From: Priapulus caudatus | Lineage: Eukaryota; Priapulida; Priapulimorpha; Priapulimorphida; Priapulidae | Assembly: GCF_000485595.1 (NCBI RefSeq) | Contig: NW_014577235.1 | Location: 245,839-267,287, forward strand | Direction: 5' to 3' | Length of the DNA stretch: 21,449 bases | Part shown: positions 15,481 through 21,449 of the stretch, piece after piece | How positions within the stretch are numbered: the first letter of the stretch is position 1 | How the letters are laid out: each line of letters opens with the position of its first letter | Program-made: the position numbers and the translations under genes | Notes under the pieces: model-generated | What the model was told of the DNA's origin: nothing | The model's input: only the letters and a program-made list of their open reading frames with translations | Databases searched by the model: none

Positions 15481-16470
15481 GTTGAAATGATTCTTCCACA
15501 TGGCTACTGCATTTGTGTTGTCAGACTAGGAATCTCACATTACTATCCTGTATGACATGAGGCGGTGCAGAGGTGTGTTGCCATATTCTATGCTACAATC
15601 AATGCAGTCCGTAGACTCAGTTTTACAGTTGGTTGTTGTTGTATTATGTATGTAACTATATCCAGCATAAATACAAGTACGTGTTATGAAATATATATGT
15701 AACTTTCGTACAGATAGTACTGTCTTATTATTTTTTTACATATATGTTTCGTATTTTCGTTCGTTTCTGTATAGAGGTAGAAGTCCAAAAATCAGATGCC
15801 AAAATTCGAGGCTACCCCGAGACATCCGGACTTCTCGAAATTCAAATTTAACTCTCTGTTTAATAAAACTAAAATAAATAATGCTAATTTGTATTAAGAT
15901 AACGTCGAGCCTATACATTTGTTCTGTATTTTTCTTGTACAATTTCATTTACTTAAACATTGATTTCAAAGCATTTTGATGTTTACTTTTTGTCAAGTTG
16001 TTGACTTTATTTTGTATAAACGGCCTCGTCTTTGATAATGAAACATGCTGTTATTGAATTTTAAAAGTTACTGCCGAGAAATCCGGACCGGCGCCCAATC
16101 TTCCGAGCAGTCTGAAGATTCTGTATACATTCTTCTCACTTGTCATGTGACCCTGTTAATATATTTTCTGTGCGGAACAGAGGGAAGTTGCAGAGGTATT
16201 ATGAATATACTGATTTACATGTGTAGATTTTTATTTCCATCCATCGCCAAGTTCACACTATAAATGGTTTTAATGTTGTATATTTGTAAAAAAATGGCAC
16301 CCTACTGACATTAATTATATTTGTTTTTTTTTAATGCATTTATACATACTTGTAAATTTCTTTAAGTTATATAGGCTGTAGGTCATCAGGGTTTTGTGTG
16401 TGACTACAGTAATGTAAGTAAGCCGGTTTATCATTGCTTATTACTCTTACTCCAAGCTGGTATTCTGATC
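15404..16470. repeat. RBM28 3' flank, first copy of a ~1.06-kb duplication
   Basis: This segment reappears in the same orientation at 20392-21449. It contains the tail of the stem-loop array and AATAAA signals. Landmarks shared by both copies include AAATACAAGTACGTGTTATG, TCCGGACTTCTCGAAA and AATGCATTTATACATACTTG. Differences between copies include very many 1-3-nt insertions and deletions. Confidence 0.88.
15862..15878 (+). terminator. Candidate polyadenylation signals of RBM28
   Basis: Two AATAAA hexamers at 15862-15867 and 15873-15878, about 1.06 kb after the stop codon, followed by AT- and T-rich sequence. The real cleavage site cannot be fixed from sequence; these are the best paired hexamers seen in the 3' flank. 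Confidence 0.45.
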
Positions 16471-16494
16471 TTCTAATATATCTTATTATCTATT

Positions 16495-16660
16495 CTACTC
16501 TCACTCTATCTACCTATCTATCTATCTATCCTATCTATCTATATGCATTGTATCGAATCTATCAATACTATCTATCTATCTATGTATCTATGTATATATC
16601 TATCTATATTTCGTTCTGTGCGTGCGCGGCGCGCGCGTGTGTGCGTGTGTGCATGTGGAC
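16495..16660. repeat. (TATC)n microsatellite followed by TG/CG tract
   Basis: TATCTATC runs at about 16500-16535 and 16565-16605, then TGCGTGCGCGGCGCGCGCGTGTGTGCGTG to about 16653. The same tetranucleotide ends the second copy of the duplication at the window edge. Confidence 0.8.
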
Positions 16661-16855
16661 TGATATGTGAATTCCTAGAATTCCTTTTCTAGACGCTAAT
16701 AATATTCTAAGGCGCTAGAATTCTAGAATGTGTATCACTAATTTCGTTCTATGAATGTATGGAATTCAGATAATGTTCTTACAATAGAAACAACGTTGTA
16801 ATGGTTTTTTTTTACCAAATTCCGAAGTTGATTACTAGCGCGTGTACGTGCCAGT

Positions 16856-16873
16856 TGACGTCACGTGACGTCA
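16856..16873. promoter_or_regulatory. Palindromic CRE-Ebox-CRE site
   Basis: TGACGTCACGTGACGTCA is a perfect 18-bp palindrome. It contains two full CRE sites (TGACGTCA at 16856-16863 and 16866-16873) overlapping a central CACGTG (16862-16867). It lies 18 bp before the favoured ATG of the next exon. CREB/ATF and bHLH-zip factors bind such motifs; the promoter role here is inferred from position. Confidence 0.6.
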
Positions 16874-16891
16874 CACATGTCAGAGGGGAAT

Positions 16892-17232
16892 ATGGCGGCA
16901 ACTGAGGGAACAGAAGAGGAAAGCTCTAGTGAGAAAATGGGAGATATTGCAGACGGGCATGGGTTAAATTTAGCAGCGTTCATCAAGAACAATGGACTAA
17001 GTCGCGGATGTCATTGTGGAGGCCAGATGTACGGCGCAGACGAGGAATTGCCAATGAAACTGACGCGAGCGACAAGACTGAATGGAACGGCGAGGTTAGG
17101 CTTAGGGCAGCAGCATAAATCCACCCATCCAGTGCTGCGTTCGCGTACCTCTAACAACTCGAACGTTTCGGTGCGACGGAAACGAAGGCACTCGTCTTGC
17201 CGTGACTGTGACCACGACGAGAGCTTAGACAG
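16892..17232 (+). CDS. First exon of an unrecognised gene
   Basis: The frame opens at ATG 16892 in a good start context (AATATGG); an in-frame ATG at 16877 has a poorer context. It encodes 113 residues plus 2 nt, ending in a strong donor, CAG|GTGAGC. The protein begins MAATEGTEEESSSEKMG, has CHCGG near residue 45, and ends in a basic Ser/Arg region (VRRKRRHSSCRDCDHDESLD). Codon content and CpG density differ from the AT-rich flanks, and a palindromic CRE site lies just upstream. No signal peptide, membrane segment or known domain was seen, and the family is not recognised. It is transcribed in the same direction as RBM28, with its ATG about 2.1 kb after the RBM28 stop. Confidence 0.7.
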
Positions 17233-18217
17233 GTGAGCGATATTTCGCGTCTGTGCGTCTATTTACTGTAAGTGTAAGCGCTAGGATCCGCGCGTCACAT
17301 GGTTCACTGCTCGCTTTCTAACACTAGCCCTACATCACTTTTACTTTTTGTTTTACTTTAGGTTGTACACTCCAGCGTGAATAGCACGAGATTTTATATC
17401 CTATAGGTCCTTATCTTGGTTCTAATATTGCACCGAACTACAAACTTGCTTGCGTGTCTTTGTTCAATTTGCAGTAACACGGCGATCGATCATTCGACCA
17501 TTGTGTATTGTGTTTAGTAGATTCGCAGCATGACAATCGCGGGGCGATGTTTTACTAGTATAGCTGGCATTGCGTGTATTACAGATCTTGTGCCCGCATG
17601 TCTTTGGCTACTACCTTACTTTAGATTGCTAGTAGTACCGCTATGTAGTGAGGTTATCTCTATGTAAAGATTAACACCCTTACTTTAGTGTGGTATATAT
17701 TATATATATTATCAATTTATGTGTCACTGATATTGACCTCATAATAATATTGGTGAATGCTATATGTATGCCAAGAATATCTAGGCACAGCCACGTGCCA
17801 TACGCAATTTAGTAATATGGGAAATTAATTTCGTTATTGGATGAGACATGTACGATCAGATGACTGGTTTATCGGTGCGGCCCGATGGAAGAGTTATATA
17901 TGACTCGTGACGGAAACAGCATGTGTCAATGGCCTATATATGCCCTGAGCTACATGCCAGCTAGATAGTCACCTCAGGCAGTCAGACCTATGGTTAGGTG
18001 TGTTTAACATAGATGCGTACAGTGGCAGCGAGTAACACCTACCTCTACTTGAATTGTGAGATTTAAAGCGTCTTATGGTGTCGGCGGATATCAGGTGCAT
18101 ATCTCCTTGTCTAGCTTTTGAGATCAGAAGTTTGAGGTGCATGCAAATATTAATAAAAGTTAAGGTACATGTGTAGGTAAGTACATTAATTCAGGCACGT
18201 ACACACACATATATGTG
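17233..18217. other. AT-rich sequence, probably intron; nothing notable
   Basis: Follows the strong donor at 17232. It contains a short TATATA stretch (about 17694-17710) but no coding, RNA or clear repeat signal. Confidence 0.5.
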
Positions 18218-18720
18218 TGTACCGCCTGGACGTCGGCCAAATCGGTTTGTGGGTTTAGATGACCCGCCTGGAGATCGGCAGCTTGACTCATGCTACACGC
18301 AGTCTGTTGGTTGATTAATTATGATTTATTATATGATTATGCTCTACACATAATAAAAGGTTATTTCCACTAAAATGCTACATCATATAGACAGACAGGC
18401 ACAGCTACGAGAATGGAGAACGACTAAAATTGCCTCCAATAGAATGAATACCTAATTAAATACCACACACTTATATTTATATACAAATAAATTTTTTCTC
18501 CATATTTCCCCATGTAAAAGACTGTTTTCAGTACACGTATTTGTATTTGAATGATATGCAATAAAGATTTAATAATCTCAAATGACTTAGCCCTTGAGTC
18601 GAGCTGCCTGATCTCTAGGCGGGTCATCTCGACCCACGAATTGAGCTGGTCGACGAATTGAGGGTGAACTCGCCACAATGCGAGACGGATTGGCAGGTGT
18701 GTAGATTACTGTGGACCATA
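18218..18720. mobile_element. Second foldback element, related to 282-2783
   Basis: The left arm (about 18246-18290, TTGTGGGTTTAGATGACCCG then CCTGGAGATCGGCAGCTTGA) matches the reverse complement of the right arm (about 18594-18641, CGAGCTGCCTGATCTCTAGG then CGGGTCATCTCGACCCACGA). The GGAGATCGGC core, and the GTGAACTCGCCACAxxGxGAG sequence at about 18663-18685, match the subterminal repeats and right end of the large element at 282-2783, so the two belong to one family. The AT-rich centre has no coding capacity. Confidence 0.7.
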
Positions 18721-18821
18721 TTTATATTTAATACTATATTATACTCTACTTCATCTATTCCATACAAGAGTACTTAATTATTCATTAAAGAAGTCTGTAG
18801 GCACAAGTTTTATATGCAGGA

Positions 18822-18900
18822 GCGTCAGCGTGAGGAAGGAGAATCCAATACCTACTTAACTCAATTTCTGGAATCGGCTCTTCGTTTGCGATGTGCACAA
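18822..18900 (+). CDS. Possible coding exon, uncertain
   Basis: After an acceptor-like TTTTATATGCAG (ending 18821) the sequence reads ERQREEGESNTYLTQFLESALRLRCAQ and reaches a GT (CAAAC|GTAATT, GT at 18901). That frame needs phase 0 entry, whereas the exon ending at 17232 leaves in phase 2, so another exon would be required between them. Spliced directly, the frame would instead read SVSVRKENPIPT and stop at 18857-18859, giving a 126-residue protein. Neither product is recognised. Confidence 0.25.
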
Positions 18901-18929
18901 ACGTAATTCAGCGTCACAAACTGTCTCTC

Positions 18930-19335
18930 GCTTCGCCTCGTGGTCGCGCATGTGTGTGGCACAGACGTGTGTGTACTGCGCCCTGCGTCCAGCCCTGGGG
19001 CTCAGCCCCGCGTCGCCCCGTTTGTAAAGACGCTGGGCGTTTGTGTGGGCGGCGGCGTCCCTTCGCCTCCCCCAGCGCGCTCAGCGTCCCTTCGCCTCCC
19101 ACCCGCGTAATCCCCGCGGTAGCGCGCCGCCTCACTTCGTCCTGCGGGAGGGAAGTAACGGGACTGAACGCGCTAGCTGGCCTTGTGCGCGCCCGATTGC
19201 CGCGGCGGCTTTTGTTCTGCGAGACTCAATGGGAGCGCGATTCCCACGGGGGCGCCGCCGCAGTCGCTGACATGTGACCGGCGCATACAGCGCAGCGCGT
19301 TACCGACGCCGGCTGCAGACGCCGCACAATGAGGA
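18930..19335. other. CpG-dense GC-rich stretch
   Basis: Sharply GC- and CpG-rich compared with its surroundings, including a 17-bp direct repeat GCGTCCCTTCGCCTCCC at 19055 and 19084. It could be a CpG island or an expanded GC repeat. Open frames on both strands show no conserved domain and are probably composition effects. Confidence 0.5.
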
Positions 19336-19735
19336 AGCTGTGGTCGCCATAGGAACTGGTGCTGGGAGCTGGCTCTGTCAACAGGAGCCCTGGTTGCCCT
19401 AAGAAGCATTGCTGTGGACAGCCGCTGTCCCCGGGGAGCAGTGGTTGCCATAGGAACAGTTGCTGAGAGCAGTGAAGTACGGTTGCCGTAGGAAACGATG
19501 CTGGGAGCATCTTCGTTCACCAAGGAGCCGTGGTTGCCATGTGAATGGATGGCTGAGGGCAGCCTCTATCCCTAGGGAGCTATGGTTGCCATACGAACCA
19601 ATACTGAGGTCATCCTCGGTCACCAGGGAGCCGTCGTTGCCGTAGGAACAGATGCTGCAGCATCCTCTTTCCGCAGGGAGCCCTGGTTGCCGTAGGAACA
19701 TGCCGAGAGCCACCTTCGTAGGAAGTGACGTTGTC
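19336..19735. repeat. ~50-bp minisatellite with GTTGCCxTAGGAAC core
   Basis: Eight degenerate units, with the core near 19344, 19392, 19443, 19482, 19531, 19584, 19634 and 19685 (spacing about 39-53 bp). Each carries a GGAGCCxTGGTTGCCATAGGAACA-type core then GCTGAGAGCAxCCT. The core is one base off the RFX X-box consensus in several units. Frames on the - strand read SxGNHSSL-type repeats, which simply translate the unit. Confidence 0.85.
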
Positions 19736-19929
19736 AGGAGGACATCATGAGCAAGCGTGTGTGTTTTGGTATTTCTGTGTTTTGATGCTAGCAGCGGCAC
19801 TAGCTGGCATACATACGAATCTCTCCCCCCTCACGCACACATGGGTGTCTGTCGGCTGCCGCTACACCATCGATCCACCAGTATTGATATGGATGCGACC
19901 GTTGACTGACACAAGTACTTGTATGTTAT

Positions 19930-20391
19930 TACATCCTTGCACGCGTGCGTGTGCGAGTGCGAGCATGCGTACATCTGTTCACGCGTGCAAGCATGTGCTC
20001 GCACCCTGCACGCGTTCATACGTCCGTGTGAGGCTACGTGTGTGCATGAAGCACACGCGCATGTGTGTGTGCAAGGATACGTACATTAGTGCGTGCAAGC
20101 ATACGTACATGAGTGCGTGCAAGCATGATGAGTGCGTGACCCTGTGCATGTGTACATGCAAGCGTGCTTGCACGAGTGCGTGCCACTGTGCGTGTGTACA
20201 TGCAAGCATGCTTGCACGAGTGCGTGCCACTGTGCGTGTGTACATGCAAGCGTGCTTGCACGAGTGCGTGCCTCTGTGCGTGTGTACGTGCAAGCATACG
20301 TACATGAGTGCGTGCCTTTGGGCATGTGTACATGCAAGCATGCTTGCACAAGTGCGTGACTGTGCATGTGTACATGCAAGCATGCTTGCAC
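19930..20391. repeat. 44-bp TGCATG-rich minisatellite
   Basis: Regular units start at 20151, 20195, 20239, 20283, 20327 and 20369 (period 44, last 42). They are built from TGTACATGCAAGCATGCTTG, then CACGAGTGCGTGCCACTGTG and CGTG, with TGCAAGCATGCTTGCA as a 16-bp palindrome in some copies. Upstream to about 19930 the units decay. Cys/His/Val-rich open frames on both strands are repeat translations. The array ends exactly where the duplicated 3' flank begins. Confidence 0.88.
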
Positions 20392-21410
20392 AGTTTGTTC
20401 ACCTACTATTCTATGCTACGTCAGTGTGACAGACAATTGTCACACCTATTCCATGTTACATCACTATGTGAAATGATTCTCACACATGCTACTGTGTGTT
20501 GTCAACTAGGAAATCTCCACAATTACTATCCTGTATGACATGAGTGTGCCAGAGGGTTGCTATTCTATGCTACATCAATGAGTACTCAGTTTTACAGTGG
20601 TTGTTGTTATTATGTAATGTAACATATCCAGCATAAAAATACAAGTACGTGTTATGAAATCATTATGTCAACTTTCGTCAAGATAGTCTGTTATTATTTT
20701 CTTTACATATATTATGGTTTATTTTCGTTCGTTTCTGTATAGAGTAGAAGTCCAAAAATCCAGATGCCACAAATCCGAGTTCACCCGAGAATCCGGACTT
20801 CTCGAAAATTCAAATTTAACTCTCTGTTTAATAAACTAAAAATAAATAATTAATTTGTATAAGATAACGTCGGCTAACATTTGTTTACTGTATTTTTCTT
20901 TTACAATTTTCATTTTTAAACATGATTTCAAGCATTTTGTATGTTTACATTTTTGTCAAGTGTTGACTTTATTTTATAACGGCTCGTTTTTATAAATGAA
21001 ACATGCTGTATTGAATTTTAAAAGTACTGCCCGAGAATCCGGACCGGCCCAATCTTCGAGCAGTCTGGATTCTTATACTTCTTCTCACTTCTGTACCCTG
21101 TTAATATATTTTCTGTGCGGATACATTAGGGAAGTTGCAGAGGTATTATGAATATACTATTTAACATTGTAGATTTTTATATTCCATTCCATCTGCAAGT
21201 TCACACTATAAAATGGTTTTAATGTGTATATTTGTAAAAAATGGCACCCTACCTGACAATTAATTATATTTGTTTTTTTTTCAATGCATTTATACATACT
21301 TGTAAATTTCTTTAAGTGTATATAGGCTGTAGGTCACAGGCATTTTGTGTGTGACATAAGTAAGATAACAAAGGTATCATTGTTATTACTCTTACTCCAG
21401 CTAGCTGGTG

Positions 21411-21449
<39 letters not shown>
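20392..21449. repeat. Second copy of the RBM28 3' flank
   Basis: Collinear with 15404-16470, starting within one unit of the stem-loop array (including TGTGACA...TGTCACA at 20425-20444) and running through the same landmarks, with AATAAA at 20830-20835 and 20841-20846. No RBM28 coding exon accompanies it. Insertions and deletions of 1-3 nt are scattered through its whole length, outside homopolymers as well as in them. Confidence 0.88.
21411..21449. repeat. (TCTA)n microsatellite at the window end
   Basis: An uninterrupted TCTA run to the last base. It corresponds in position to the tetranucleotide repeat at about 16500 in the first copy of the duplication. Confidence 0.95.

Noticed and set aside
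18891-19277. Arg/Pro/Ala-rich 128-codon frame in the GC-rich stretch
   Set aside because: Stop codons are scarce at this GC content, frames are open on both strands, and no conserved motif or splice structure supports it.
19725-20429. Cys-rich 234-codon open frame
   Set aside because: It follows the 44-bp minisatellite and runs into the duplicated 3' flank. There is no domain, and equally long frames exist on the opposite strand.

Overview
This window looks like animal (metazoan) nuclear DNA, most likely from an invertebrate. Short exons with canonical GT...AG boundaries encode a conserved nuclear protein, and they sit among many microsatellites, minisatellites and short inverted-repeat elements. 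No bacterial-style operons, rRNA or tRNA genes were seen. The species cannot be named from the sequence; several of the dispersed repeats resemble ones I associate with aquatic animals.

The main gene is on the + strand and runs from 3560 to the stop codon at 14803. Eighteen coding exons join in a consistent phase at every junction and give 769 residues matching RBM28 (yeast Nop4), a nucleolar RNA-binding protein of 60S ribosomal subunit assembly. The 5' exon, with the start codon and the first half of RRM1, was not found here and probably lies upstream. The protein has the C-terminal half of RRM1, an additional RRM-like module that I do not recall from human RBM28, then RRM2, an acidic linker, RRM3, RRM4 and a basic tail ending in the family's SKWFD motif.

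Layout: 1-2783 is a nest of mobile elements, namely a small hairpin, a large foldback element with 42-bp subterminal repeats, and a hAT-like miniature element inserted into its left arm. 2784-3559 is AT-rich with no gene seen. 3560-14803 is RBM28. Its introns carry a 26-bp pyrimidine minisatellite, two dispersed inverted-repeat elements, a 38-bp GC-rich minisatellite touching a splice donor, CA/CG and CAG/CAA arrays, and an 85-bp tandem repeat that copies a splice acceptor plus the start of its exon. 14804-16470 holds the 3' UTR, with an array of potential stem-loops, and downstream sequence. 16856-17232 is the promoter and first exon of a second, unrecognised + strand gene. 17233-20391 holds another foldback element, a possible exon, a CpG-dense stretch and two minisatellites. 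20392-21449 is a second copy of 15404-16470 that differs largely by small indels and runs into a tetranucleotide repeat at the window end.

The most unusual signals are (i) tandem arrays that have copied splice sites or splice-site-like motifs at three places in one gene, (ii) the extra RRM-like module in RBM28, and (iii) the indel-rich duplication of the 3' flank, which could be an assembly artefact.
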